From NCBI GenBank assembly GCA_949358305.1, contig OX442324.1:1098501-1162500 (forward strand): 64,000 nucleotides of DNA, in the 5' to 3' direction. The notes beneath the pieces are model-generated. The model was not told the DNA's origin and did not search any database. It saw only the letters and a list, made by a program, of their open reading frames with translations. A program made the position numbers and the translations under genes. The DNA comes from Strigamia acuminata (Eukaryota > Arthropoda > Chilopoda > Geophilomorpha > Linotaeniidae). Shown one piece after another: positions 23,761 through 34,406 of the stretch; position 1 is the stretch's first letter, and each line of letters opens with the position of its first letter.

Positions 23761-25500
23761 GTACCGTATTGCCTCGAATAAACGCCGGGACGTTTATTAA
23801 ACTTCTCGTGTGTGTTTAATTTTGATCCGCATTTAACTGTTTTTTTTTTCACCGAAAGTTACTTCATTTTTTATTAACATGGAAAAAGAATGAACCTTTA
23901 CAAAATACTAATAATAACGTTATAATAAGCAGTTACAATTGAAATTAAAACAACATTTTTTTTTTAATTAGAAACCAAAGCAGAATCATCCCTAAATTCT
24001 GACACGGCGTTGTCAAACAAACAGTTGGCGCCAAAACGAGAAATTAGGCAACAAAACATTTTGAATGCTACAAAAACACATTAAATAACCATAAAACAAA
24101 TAAAAATAAATACAACAGCTAAACCAAATTGTAATAAACAAGACAGCAAAGTGCGGGAGTGAGTGACAACGCCAAAAAAACGCCCGAAAACGCCCCAAGA
24201 ACGCACCAAAACGCCCCAAGAACGCACCAAAACGCCAGATAACCGTGCAACTTGAGGCAAAAAACATGCAAACATAATTTTTTGCTTTGAGTGGCACGAT
24301 TTTCAGGCTTTTTGGAGCATTTTGAAGCGTTTTGGGGCGTTTTAGAACGTTTTTGCTTATTTTTTAGCATTCTCATGCGAGCTCGCGCGTGCAGGCGAGA
24401 AAAAAACAAACTTATTTCTTCAAGAGTTAAAAAAAAAATAACCCTAACCAGGAAATTACTGTAAAAACAACGGCTTGCCTCGAATAAACGCCGGGGCGTT
24501 TACTAATTTTCAAGACTGGAAGTGAGGCGAGATGTTGTTTGCTTTATTTGTTAAAACAAATTAGGCGTCACTAATTCACCTGTATTAGGGTTTCGGTTCT
24601 GAGAAACCGGACGAGGAGTCACAATAACGGGACACGGGAAATTTCAAAACTTACCGGTTTCGTCAAAACGCCATTGAAACGTTACATTTTTATAGCGTGT
24701 CAATGATAAAAATGGTCATTTTGGATGAAAAACGGCCATTTTGGATGAAAAATGGCCACTTTTACTATAAAAAATGGCTGAAAATGGCCATTTTTACTAT
24801 GACAAATGGCTGAAAATGGCCATTTTAATAAAAAAAGGCCATTTTTACTTCGAAAATTGGCTAAAAATGGCCACTTGAGTGAGTGACAACGCCAAAAAAC
24901 GCGTGCAAACGCCTGCGAACGCCCCAAAACGCCCCAAAACGCCAGATGACAATGCAACTTGAGGCATAAAACTTGAAAACACAATTTTAAACGTCACAAA
25001 AGTTGAAACAAAGATGAAAAATTAATTTTTTGCCTCAAGTTGCGCGATTTTCAGGCCTTTTGGAGTGTTTTTGAGCATTTTTTGGCGTTCTCAGCGGCGT
25101 GTTTGCCTCAAATAAACGCCGGTTTAAACAAAAAATGACGTCATTTTTGGTTTAAAATTGAAGTAAAACACAAAATATTTTAGTTTTTAAATGCAACTGG
25201 TCTAAATTTTGTCAAATGTTGTCATACTTCTTGAAAGTCATCATTTATTGATAAAAAATTTGAAAATTTACCTAATTGTAGCATGTATTTGTGGTTAGTT
25301 TTGATTTGAATTCAAACTGTAATTTTTTGCTTCGAGTTGCGCGATTTTCAGGCGTTTTGGGGCGTTTTTGAGCTTTTTTTGGCGTCCTCGGGCGAGCTCG
25401 CGCGTGCACGTCACAAGTAACCCTAATCAGGAAAGAACCTACAAAAACTATGGCTTGCCTCGCATAAACGCCGGGGCGTTTATTCATTTTCAAAAAGACA
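23761..25500. repeat. Degenerate repeat block with GCCTCGAATAAACGCC hairpins, part 1
   Basis: Hairpin motif copies at about 23771, 24478, 25104 (half) and 25458. They alternate with GGCCATTTTTACTATGAAAAATGGC words (24710-24870) and AACGCCAAAAAACGCC ... GGCGTTTTTTGGCGTT words that are inverted relative to each other (24150-24240 with 24300-24350, and 24890-24960 with 25050-25100). ORFs of 60-96 codons on the minus strand consist of these words and are not genes. Confidence 0.8.
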
Positions 25501-26240
25501 AATGAAATGGATAAATAAAGAAATTAGCGGGGAAATCCAACATGGCGCCCACTTCAAATCCGCTAGAGCGGCAAAACACGACATTTGAATTTCAACACAA
25601 GAATAAAATCAAGAATACACACTGTATTGAATAAAATAACATTAGGAAATGTAATTTCCTACAACAAAAGCACTATTTATTAAAAGAACACTTGAAAATA
25701 ATCGTTTGCCGAACGGAATGAACTCGGTCAGCAGCGCACAAGTGCGTACCGACAACGAACGCTCGAAACGACAAAACGACCGTTCCGGGACAAAAATAAA
25801 GCAAACCAATCGACAGATCACCCCCAAATTAGTCTAAATCAATTCTAAAACCTATCCATAACACAAGAATAAGGTCCAAACAAAAGGTTAGAAGTTTGAA
25901 CACAACCGAATTAGATTAAGAAATATGACGTCACGCGTCTTACGCAAGTGATCTGTAAATCGACGAATGCACTAAAAATCATCCAAAATCACACAAAATG
26001 AGCAAGAATTAAAGAAATAAGACACAGAGAAGTAATAAAACTTTAAATAGCAATGAATAAAGATAATATCAATATCATAGACACTAAAATTCATGAAAAC
26101 ACTGTAACTTTTAATAAATCACAAAAAATGAAAGTTTAATATGTAAAAATATCTAAAAAGCTGAAATTCAAGAAAAGCAAAAATTAAAGACACTTTGTTA
26201 ACTTTAATTAAGACAATAAATGACATAAAATCCGGACACA
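25501..26240. other. Non-repeated AT-rich stretch
   Basis: No gene, RNA or known element recognised on either strand. Longest frame is about 60 codons. Confidence 0.4.
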
Positions 26241-27930
26241 ACAATTATTCCATTTTGGATGAAAAACGGCCCTTTTGGATGAAAAACGGCCATTTTGGAT
26301 GAAAAACGGCTAAAAATAACCATTTTTCTATGAAAAATGGCTAAAAATGGCTAAAAATGGCCATTTGATTGAATGACAACGCCAAAAAACGCCCAAGAAC
26401 GCCCGCAAATGCCTAAAAATGCCTAAAAACGCCCCAAAACGCAAAATGACAATGCAACTTGAGGCAAAAAACATGAGAACACAATTGTAAACGTTACAAA
26501 AGTTGAAACAAAAATAAACAATTAATGTTTTGCCTCGAGTTGCACGATTTTCAGGCGTTTTGGAGTATTTTTTGGCGTTCTCAGGCGTACTCGCGCGTAC
26601 ACGTCACTGCCGAGTAAAAAAAACATACTTATTTCTTCAAGAGTTAAAAAGGAAGTAACCCTAATCAGGAAAAAAAATGCAAAAACAATGGCTTGCCTCG
26701 AACAAACGCCAGAAGTGAGGCGAGATGTTGTTTGCTTTATTTATTAAATCAAATTAGGCGTTGCTAATTCACCTGTATCTCTTAGTTCGACGTAAGAACA
26801 CGCGCTTTTTTTAAAATGAAAGCCCAAGTTGGGTTTCATAAACGTACCGTATTGCCTTGAATAAAAGCCGGGGTGTTTATTAATTTTTAAGACCAGAAAC
26901 GAGGCGAGATCACGACTCAAGATTAAGCGAGAAGAAATAAACGTGTTTCTTCTAAAGGAAGTAACCCTAATCAGGAAAAACTTACATAAACAATGGTTTG
27001 CCTTGAATAAACGCCGGGGCGTTTATAAATTTTCAAGACGGGAGGCAAGGTGAGATGATGATGCGGTGCGACGCGAATAAAAGCCCAAGTTGGGTATTGC
27101 CTCGAATAAACGCCGGGGCGTTTATTAATTTTCAAAACCGGAAATGAGGCGAGATCAAAACGCCATTGAAACGTTACATTTTAATAACGTTTCAACGATA
27201 AAAACGGCCATTTTTGATTAAAAAAACGACTAAAAATGGCCATTTTACTATAAAAACGGTGAAAAAAAAACATTTTTACTCTGAAAAATGGCTAAAAATG
27301 GCCATTTTGACGAAAAACGGCCATTTTTACTACGGAAAATGCTAAAAATGGCCACTTGAGTGAGTGACAACGCCAAAAAACGCCTGCGAACGCCTGCGAA
27401 CACATAAAAACACTCCAAAACGCCAGATGACAATGCAACTTGAGGCAAAAAACATGAGAACACAATTTTAAACGTCACAAAAGTTGAAATAAAGATGAAA
27501 AATTAATGTTTTGCCTCGAGTTGCGCGATTTTCAGGCGTTTTTGAGCGTTTTTTAGCATTTTTTGGCGTTCTCAGGCGTGCTCGTGTGTACACGTCACTG
27601 CCGAAGAAAAAAACAAACTTATTTCTTTTAGTTAAAATGTATTTCAAGCTTTAACAGGGGTTTAAACAGGAAATGACATCATTTTTAGTTTAAAATTGAA
27701 GTAAAACACAAAATATTTTAGTTTTTGAATGCAACTGATCCACGTTATGTCAAATGTTTCCATTACTTCTTGAAAGCCAAAAAATTTGAAAATTTAGCTA
27801 ATTTCAGCATGTATTTGTAGCTAGTTTTGATTTGAATACACACTGTAATGTTTTGCCTCGAGTTGCGCGATTTTCAGGCGTTTTGGGACGTTTTGGAGCA
27901 AAAAAAACAAACTTAATTCTTCAAGAGTTA
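26241..27930. repeat. Degenerate repeat block, part 2
   Basis: Same components as 23761-25500. GGATGAAAAACGGC words at 26250-26330, AACGCC words at 26380-26450, and hairpin motif copies at about 26696, 26853, 27000 and 27101. The stretch 27000-27130 matches 1-135 in the same orientation, including GATGATGCGGTGCGACG and AAAGCCCAAGTTGG. Confidence 0.8.
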
Positions 27931-28947
27931 AAAAGGAAGTAATCCTAATCAGGAAAAGCCCACAAAAAACAATGCAAGATCACACGGTACGACGCACGGA
28001 CTCCCAGCGCACGGAATGCACGGACTTTCTGTGGACTTCCCGTGCACGGAAGACCGGCGCGGACATTTCCATTGGAGACCAGCGCAGAATTACCTACAGG
28101 CAATTCCGAATCAAAGGCTTCTTTATGGTTTATACATTACTTTGCAGTAGGTATGCCTGGCCTTGATTTGAAAGTGCAGTAAATTCTGCTGAATGCAGTG
28201 TTTTAAACTCGCAGCAATTGCGATGGTGCCAACTATTGGAAAATAAATTTAAAATGTAAAACCAAAGAATTTGTAAAAAAAATTTGTTTTAATCAATTGC
28301 AATAATGATATTCTACTTAATTGTTGGATTATGAAACGTGAAACCAATCCCATGATTAGGAAATATAAATTTTATTAAATTCATCGTGTATCTCACATCT
28401 CACATTCACTGCCATTTACTTAGTGTCATCCAAAAATCAGGTTTTATCAAATCCTGAGGTTATTCTAGTACGTCTTAACTGCCCGGCAGGTCGCGCAACC
28501 TGTGGAGCAACAATTGATGTAAATAGTGCAAGCAGCACGCACGGGAAAGTGCGCACTGATGGGTCCATGCCAGTGCAAGTACATTGGGTAATGTATTATT
28601 GCGAGCGCGCGTGTTTTCACACGATTACAATGTGCTGATTAAACCAACAGCATTATAGAAGCATTATAGACTGATTATATTGTATAATTTTTATTTTAAC
28701 AAAACCCTGAATTTCATTTCTAATCGGTTTTTTTTTTTATTGACGCGCACAGAAGCGTTGTAGCATGTTCACACAATGTGGAATTTGCAAATTTGAGAAA
28801 GCGGCTTTCCCAAGGTTGATAAAACGCGCGCGATCGTGCGGAATATACAAATAAGTGAAATCCGCAAAATCAGCCATGAGACTGCGAACAGGGGGTCAAG
28901 GTATAGGCCGCCGTAATGTTAAAAATAGGGTCCCTTTCGCACTCCGA
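27931..28947. other. Right end of the 11.3-kb insertion
   Basis: No gene recognised. 27975-28060 is GC-rich with repeated GCACGGACT/GCACGGA words. The last 300 bases include GCGCGCGATCGTGCGG and end in AGGGTCCCTTTCGCACTCCGA against the target duplication. Confidence 0.4.
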
Positions 28948-29603
28948 GAAATCCGCATGCGCGCCATAAGGTTAGAAGCATGAGCTGACGATTGAGATGA
29001 TCCGAGCAGCCCAGTTGATTTAAGACGCATATGTTCGGAAATTAACTGTTCGGCGACATCCTTCGGCGTAAACTGGGGATCTGGCCAATGGTAGATCGCG
29101 AAAGTAGCCTGCGCGTATTCAGGCGGCAAACACTTTAAGTATTGATACGCGTGATGAATTGGGCTAATAATTTCATTAACATCCCTTAATTGTCGCACGT
29201 AATTGTCCACGCGGGCAATAAAATCTGGCATGTCCTTATTGGGTTGAAGCTGCAGATTTAAGAAGTCCCAGCGCATGGCCGCTTGACGGGCCCTGGAACT
29301 TGGCGCGTAGATCTTAGCGAGCGTCTCCCACGCCTCCTTTGGCGTGTTGCAAGTCTCAAGAACTGTGCGCTTGCTGGGGCTCACGTGGATGTAAATGTGT
29401 CCTAATGCTTTGTCCTTTTTTATCATGTAACGATCGAGTTCCTTGGGCGTCAAGGTTGCAATGTGTTCCGCCTCTTTGGCCTCTGTCACGTGTCTCCAGA
29501 GCCCCTCGGATTTTAACAAGAACTGCATCGCCATCCGCCAGTCCTCGTAATTTCCGACACCGAGGACCGGAACTAGAGCACTCGAAGCTGCTGCTTTTTG
29601 CAT
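28948..29603 (-). pseudogene. Copia-1 gag, N-terminal part
   Basis: ATG at 29603, about 215 residues up to the insertion. Motifs typical of copia Gag (UBN2/Retrotran_gag): NYEDWRMAMQFLLKSEGLW, AWETLAKIY, ARQAAMRWDFLNL, DFIARVDNYV and LPPEYAQATFAIYHW. The last codons before the break, MRIS, recur as the first codons of the pol half, because they are the target duplication. After the break the frame reads about 16 foreign codons to a stop. The N-terminal half aligns with the start of copia-3's polyprotein. Confidence 0.92.
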
Positions 29604-30483
29604 CGTGAATCGCTAGACAAAACACAACGCGGAGAACACAAAGGCTCAGAGAATGGCACTGATGTGGTACACTTGATCGGAGCACTGCACTGAAGCACGT
29701 CACTAGCACTTTCAAAGCGGAAAACCACGAATTGGGAGGCAATGCTACAATTGCCTGATAACCTGTGGTGAGTGTCCCCCTGACGTCCTTTACGACCACC
29801 TGGGGTCACGGGAATGTCAGGTGGCGCAGGGCTCAGCCTCACCACAGAATACAATGACGCGGTGCTCGGAATCGAGCGTAGGGCGCCAAGGATTCTAATA
29901 AACCCACCAAAATCCCCTCTTAAAATTAACAAAGGTAATTGCGAAAATAGGAGAAATAGGTGAATCAACTGCGGTTGCAGTCCTCGTGCAAATGAAGGCA
30001 CGGCACGGTTTTCTCGAAAAACCGGAAAAAGCGCAATTCGGACGTTAATGTCCGAATTCTTCTCGAAAATTCGAGGCTCTTCTTCCTCTTGATCAGATCG
30101 GCGTATAACGACCGTTCTCCGGGGAACTAAGCCGCGAATAATGTCTATTCGTTTCTCGTTGCAACTGCCGCTCTTCGCTAAGCAGTGTCGAACGACGAAA
30201 CCGGTGTGAAAAAATGTAAATAAATGAAAATTTGCCTCGAAAATCGCGAAAGACGCGGAAAATCGGGCAAAATTAAACAAATCAACGATGCAGATCGCTT
30301 GAAACGTCGATGGAACGTCTCGGGCGTCGTGGCGAACGTGCACAGGACGAAAATCGGCCGGAAATCGTCGAAAATCTGCAAAAATAAAATTTCGGCGCGG
30401 CAATCGCGAAATTTCGCGAATTTCACGTCGAAAATTAGCGGAAATAATTCGAAAATAGCAAGGAACCATCCTCTGCTACCAAA
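29604..30483 (-). other. Copia-1 leader with primer binding site
   Basis: Non-coding 5' region between LTR and gag. The primer binding site is TTTGGTAGCAGAGGATGG (minus strand, 30466-30483), adjoining the LTR. It resembles the TTGGTATCAGAGC-type sites of other copia elements that use initiator tRNA-Met. Frames of 164-298 codons run through the leader on the minus strand, but their length differs between copia-1 and copia-3 and they have no recognised domain. Confidence 0.7.
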
Positions 30484-30970
30484 TGTAGCAGAGGAGTGCG
30501 CGAAATCAGTTGAATAACTGACGGGAAGCGTGTTTGCAAGGTGCGAAGCAACGCAAAATGGCGTCGTGCTTCGCGCACGAACGTTCGCGATTCGTTTCGT
30601 AAAAGCGCGCGGCCTAATGCCGCTTATATGCGCTGGAAAACTTGCACAGAAGGTGCTTAAACATAAACACAAAGCTTAAATAAAATATACACTTTAATAA
30701 AACGAAAATATACATTACACATTGGAGAAATAGCTAGAAGACACACACCTGTGTGTTCCGCCATGTTGGATTCAGATAACAGTGGTGCTGGCACTCTGGT
30801 GCCGGAAATTAGCATTAATTGAGAACAAATCACTTGGTGATAGAATAAATCATATAAGAACAAGACAAGAGTATGGAATTACATACGAGACATCGCTAAA
30901 TAAAAGGTAACATCGAAATCAATAGAGAATAAACATATTCATCGATAAAAACACGGTCTTTAGACCAACA
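30484..30970 (-). mobile_element. Copia-1 5' LTR
   Basis: Same 487 bp as 12487-12973. Followed on the right by GTTAC, the target duplication. The promoter should lie here, but no clear TATA box stands out. Confidence 0.93.
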
Positions 30971-31477
30971 GTTACGCGGTGGGCGAGCACGCTGTGAATC
31001 AGCTGTCGCCACCTCGCTTCCGTAGTTAATCATTAGAGAATAACCCCTAAAACTCTCACTAGAGTCCGCCTTAAGCGGATGAGGTAATGACTTTACCTAT
31101 CACTGAATAATAGAACGATCGAGCTCTATTTAATGTTTGACAAGAGCCAAATTGGCACAGAGGTTGTCAGGCAGTTATTGCAGTGGCATCTCAAAGGTTT
31201 TCCCATCCCAATAGTTATTCATGCTTATTTAGTCTTAAGTTATTCTTAAGGTTTAGTTTTAAGTTAGTCTTAAGTTAATTTATATTTGTTTTCAGATTGT
31301 ATTTATGATTAATAAACATACTGTTATATTTTAATAATAATACAATGAGTCCTCTTTATTTCCTTCTTATAAGCAACACAGTTTAAATGCTAGTTTAACT
31401 TAATGCAATTATAAAACCCCCAGTCTAATCTAAAAGTATTTACGTGGTCAAACAGTAGTCAGTCTGGCCACGTAACA
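30971..31477 (+). mobile_element. LTR of element X (3' LTR)
   Basis: The LTR begins TGTTACG (first base at 12481, then copia-1 interrupts and GTTAC is repeated at 30971) and ends CGTAACA at 31477, perfect 7-bp inverted ends. Total about 508 bp. The polypurine tract at 12469-12480 gives plus orientation. AATAAA signals near 31311 and 31345. The family is unknown because no coding part is in view. Confidence 0.75.
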
Positions 31478-32667
31478 ATATGCGACAACCCAAAGGATTT
31501 GTGCACCACGGCAAAGAAAATTACGTCTGCAAGTTACTACGAGCAATTTACGGTCTGCATCAGTCAGGAAGGGAATGGGGCATTGAACTTGAAGAAACTT
31601 TACTCAAGCTTGGCCTACAACACGTCAACTGGTGCAACTGTGTATATAAGTTTGGAAATGTAGCGTATTTGATCGTGTACGTCGACGATCTTGTTGTTTT
31701 CGGCAAGCGACAAGAAGATGCAATGAATGTTCTCAACATGATCAAAACGCAATTCGACCTCGTGATACTTGGACAGACCAAGAAATTATTAGGAGTCGAA
31801 TTCTACGCACATCAACAACGTATGATCTTGCACCAAAAATCGTACATTAACAAAGTGTTACTGAGGTTTCAAAACCATCTCGAATCAGTAAAAATCAGGT
31901 CGCAGCCAATGGTCAAATCAACGATTCTCACCAAGAAGCAATGTCCAAGCACCATTGAGGACTTCAAAATCATGGAGAAGATTCCTTATCGAAATCTGCT
32001 TGGATCACTCGCATTTATAGGATCAAGGACCAGACCTGATATGACTTATGCCATCAATATCTTAAGTCAGTTTCAATCATACCCAGGATGGGAACACTGG
32101 CTTGCTTTATTGGATTTGCTTAGTTACTTAAGATCGACGAAGAACTATGGGCTTATGTTATTTCCTAATAACCGTATTGAAGTCATTGGCTACAGTGACT
32201 CTGACTACGCCAACAATCGAGACGATAGGATTTCAATTGGCGGAACTCTTATAACATTGGGGAATTTGCCAATTTTCTGGAGAACATTCAAACAGCGCAA
32301 CGTGACATTGTCCACTATGAAGGCGGAATATGTAGCTCTCACAGAGACGGTGAAAGACTACATATGGATCGTTCGAGTGTTATACGAAATAGTCCCCGAT
32401 TTGGCTAATAAGTTTTATCACCGAGTATTTTGTGATAATATCTCCACAGTAGATTTTACGAAATCGAACATCGAGAATAGAAAAACGAAACATATCGATG
32501 TCAGGTACCATTTCATACGGGAACTCGTGAAAAGGGATAATCTCCAAGTGTTACACGTGGGGACAAAGTCAAACTACGCTGATATATTAACCAAATCCGT
32601 CGGCAAGACAGACTTAGTCCAGTTTTGTAATCGTTTTTTGATTAATCTCGATGTATTAAGTGCTTGA
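31478..32667 (+). pseudogene. Copia-4 remnant: RT C-terminus and RNase H
   Basis: 395 open codons. It begins mid-RT (RQPKGFVHH, LLRAIYGLHQSGREW), then VYVDDLVVF (about residues 66-74), LLGVEFYAHQ, the thumb region SLAFIGSRTRPDMTYAI and RNase H (GYSDSDYANN about 237, STMKAEYVALTE about 277, CDNISTVDFTKS about 318, NYADILTKS near the end). Everything upstream is missing because element X was inserted here in the RT gene; the ATG at 31480 is an internal Met. It differs from both the copia-1/3 and copia-2/5 groups. Confidence 0.9.
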
Positions 32668-32685
32668 TAATATGAGGGGGCCGAA

Positions 32686-32995
32686 TGTTATGCTTTAGTG
32701 TATACTGTTATGTCATATCATCAAGCGATGACACTTGTTGCATTGTATTTATTTGATTATTAATGTACTGATTTACCTGCACGACTGGCTGCAGTATTTG
32801 TTTACATGCAGTCTGTATGTTCTGCCCAAAGGGGGCGTTGTTTACTTTTTGCTAGTCACATGACTGGATAATAAACGGCACTTGCTGCTCAGCCTTAGAC
32901 AAGTAAAGATGGCTTGCTTTTCATTTCACATTAGATGTTTTTCCACACCATTGCTGATTCACACAATATAATCAACTTTATGCCACAAATTAACA
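32686..32995 (+). mobile_element. Copia-4 3' LTR
   Basis: Follows a polypurine tract (ATGAGGGGGCCGAA, 32672-32685). Starts TGTTATGC and ends TTAACA, 310 bp. The AATAAA-like TAATAAACGG near 32869 may be the poly(A) signal. The right end is chosen because TGTTA/TAACA are inverted and a new reading frame (gypsy-3 gag) starts right after it. Confidence 0.65.
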
Positions 32996-33151
32996 GTGTT
33001 GTTGCCATTCTCGAAATTCCCTTTCCTCCTCTCGACGAGCCGAAGTCCTCCGTTCGGACTGTTGCCATTCTTGTTCCATTTCTAGCTCACTGAAATCAAA
33101 TGGATCGCGCGTAACGGGACGAGTCCCGTCACCTCCCAACTGTCTCGACAT
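32996..33151 (-). pseudogene. Gypsy-3 gag, N-terminal fragment
   Basis: Minus-strand frame from the ATG at 33151 (MSRQLGGDGTRPVTRD), followed by a charged Glu/Arg-rich stretch (EQEWQQSERRTSARREEE). It runs about 50 codons into the copia-4 LTR, where it is cut. It lies about 80 bases downstream of a gypsy-type primer binding site, hence gag. The rest of the element would lie left of copia-4. Confidence 0.55.
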
Positions 33152-33230
33152 GGTGAAGAAAATGTGAAATGATAAATAAATAACTCAAAAAACTAACCTT
33201 TTCGCGCGTTTAAGCCTTATAGGTGAGAAC

Positions 33231-33250
33231 GAATCCTGTCAGGCTCGCCA
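33231..33250 (-). promoter_or_regulatory. Gypsy-3 primer binding site
   Basis: TGGCGAGCCTGACAGGATTC on the minus strand, four bases after the LTR end. TGG at the start and the TGGCGAC-like form are usual for Ty3/gypsy tRNA primers. Confidence 0.65.
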
Positions 33251-33254
33251 TGTT

Positions 33255-33925
33255 TGTTACGAATCAACTTAGATGTTTAATTGATTTGATCCGAATTTAC
33301 GCGCAAGGTGATGTTAGCGCAAACCAGTGGGCAAAGTTCGTAGATTTACTCTGTTTGTTCCATCGTCAAATGCGGATATCGGACGGTGAATAAACCTAAC
33401 TCGCTGTAACACACATTATTTATATTCGACCGGCTCAATCTCACGTTGCGGGTCTTTACGTTTAAAAAGAATGAGTATGCGCGGTGATGTTCATATGCGG
33501 GTGGGCGTAGAATGTCACAGGCATGCGAAGTGATAAAAGGTGGGCAAAAAGAGGCACTATTAAGTGTTAAATTAGGGGTGCGCGTGTTAAGACGCAAATT
33601 AAAGATTGACAAACTCAATTCGATCTAAGAGGTCTTAACTCGTTGAAAGAAGTATGAGAAGTGTGGTTTAGATGTGAAAAAGGTGACGAGGTAAACATGA
33701 GTCACGTGGTTAGATCTGTCAAAGTGGGTGAGGGGGTGAAAGGTATAAAATAAGGTTAATTGTTGGAAATAATAAGATGCGCACAATGAAGCTGCGCATA
33801 TATTTAGAGATGATTCATCGATGTTAGATGAAAAGGAAGATTGGGAAAAAATAAAAGAACTTAAGATTGGGTCAGTCTAAGTTAGAAATGAATAAAAAAG
33901 AAGGGTGGGTAACCTGCCCGTGACA
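33255..33925 (-). mobile_element. Gypsy-3 5' LTR
   Basis: On the minus strand starts TGTCACGGGC (33925) and ends TTCGTAACA (33255): 671 bp with TGT(C/T)ACG inverted ends. It sits next to the primer binding site, so it is the 5' LTR. It splits the leader of copia-5, whose sequence starts at 33926. Confidence 0.6.
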
Positions 33926-34406
33926 TCGTGTATCTGCGCATCGAAGGGACCGGTTAAGTCTTCTGTCAGGTGCACAAGTGAATTGCATCGGATTCAGTCG
34001 ACGTTACAACGGCGTCAACGTGGGATTTTGCGATGCAAAAGTCCCGCAAAGAAGACAACGTGCCAACAAACTGTTATTGTTCATTTGGGTTGTCGTGAAA
34101 CTTTGTATAGAGTTTAAGGTTTTGTTTTTGGGGCCCCTTGTTTGTTTTCCGCCCTTTACGCAGTCGCGTAGCAGAATCCTATTTCCACACAGGCTTTCCC
34201 TGGCCACCGAGTGTCCCGCAGTCCTAGGAGTCCGGTCGGAACTCGGGGGATACTGTGTGGAGTTTGTCATCTCACTTAGTGAGATTAGTCCCGGGAAGTT
34301 TGTGATTTTTCTCCTTAAGTTTTGGTCGGGGAAAATTGTTGCTTTTGAGTTTTTTTTCAAAATGGAAAAGTGCATTTAGTGAAAGTGCTTCGATTAATTA
34401 GTAAAA
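33926..34406 (+). other. Copia-5 leader
   Basis: Non-coding 5' region of copia-5, aligned to 47400-47834 of copia-2. The block AGGCTTTCCCTGGCCACCG ... CTCGGGGGATACT (about 34190-34257) differs from copia-2 at only about three positions in 68. CATCTCACTTAGTGAGATT (34268-34286) is identical in both and is a perfect 7-bp stem with a TTA loop. The 5' LTR of copia-5 is missing, displaced by gypsy-3. Confidence 0.75.

Larger units (their letters stand above)
17647..28947. mobile_element. 11.3-kb non-coding insertion in copia-1 gag
   Basis: Flanked by an 11-bp direct repeat, GAAATCCGCAT, at 17636-17646 and 28948-28958 (up to 16 bp with one mismatch). On both sides the gag frame is in the same phase, so it is an insertion in a once-continuous gene. 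It holds, left to right, a short unique end, 56-bp arrays, nested palindromes, the inverted copy of the 2276-4130 arm, a hAT MITE and a block of degenerate hairpin repeats. No transposase or other long gene was recognised. No convincing terminal inverted repeats were found, so the class is open. Confidence 0.75.
12487..30970 (-). mobile_element. Copia-1, a Ty1/copia element split by an 11.3-kb insertion
   Basis: Two 487-bp LTRs (12487-12973 and 30484-30970) that look identical by eye, flanked by the 5-bp target duplication GTTAC (12482-12486 and 30971-30975). This shows the two distant LTRs belong to one insertion. Gag is at the right end, pol at the left, both minus strand. Everything from 17647 to 28947 was added later within gag. 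Without that insert and one copy of its target duplication the element is about 7.2 kb, normal for copia. Confidence 0.93.

Noticed and set aside
17647-28947. Terminal inverted repeats for the 11.3-kb insertion
   Set aside because: Only a loose match (GGGGCGACTATT against GTGCGAAAGGGACCCTATT) was found between the ends; too weak to claim.
29573-30469. 298-codon minus-strand frame in the copia-1 leader
   Set aside because: The comparable frame in copia-3 differs in length and phase and no domain is seen; it is the non-coding leader.
33346-33618. 90-codon minus-strand frame
   Set aside because: Lies within the gypsy-3 LTR, has no domain and no counterpart.
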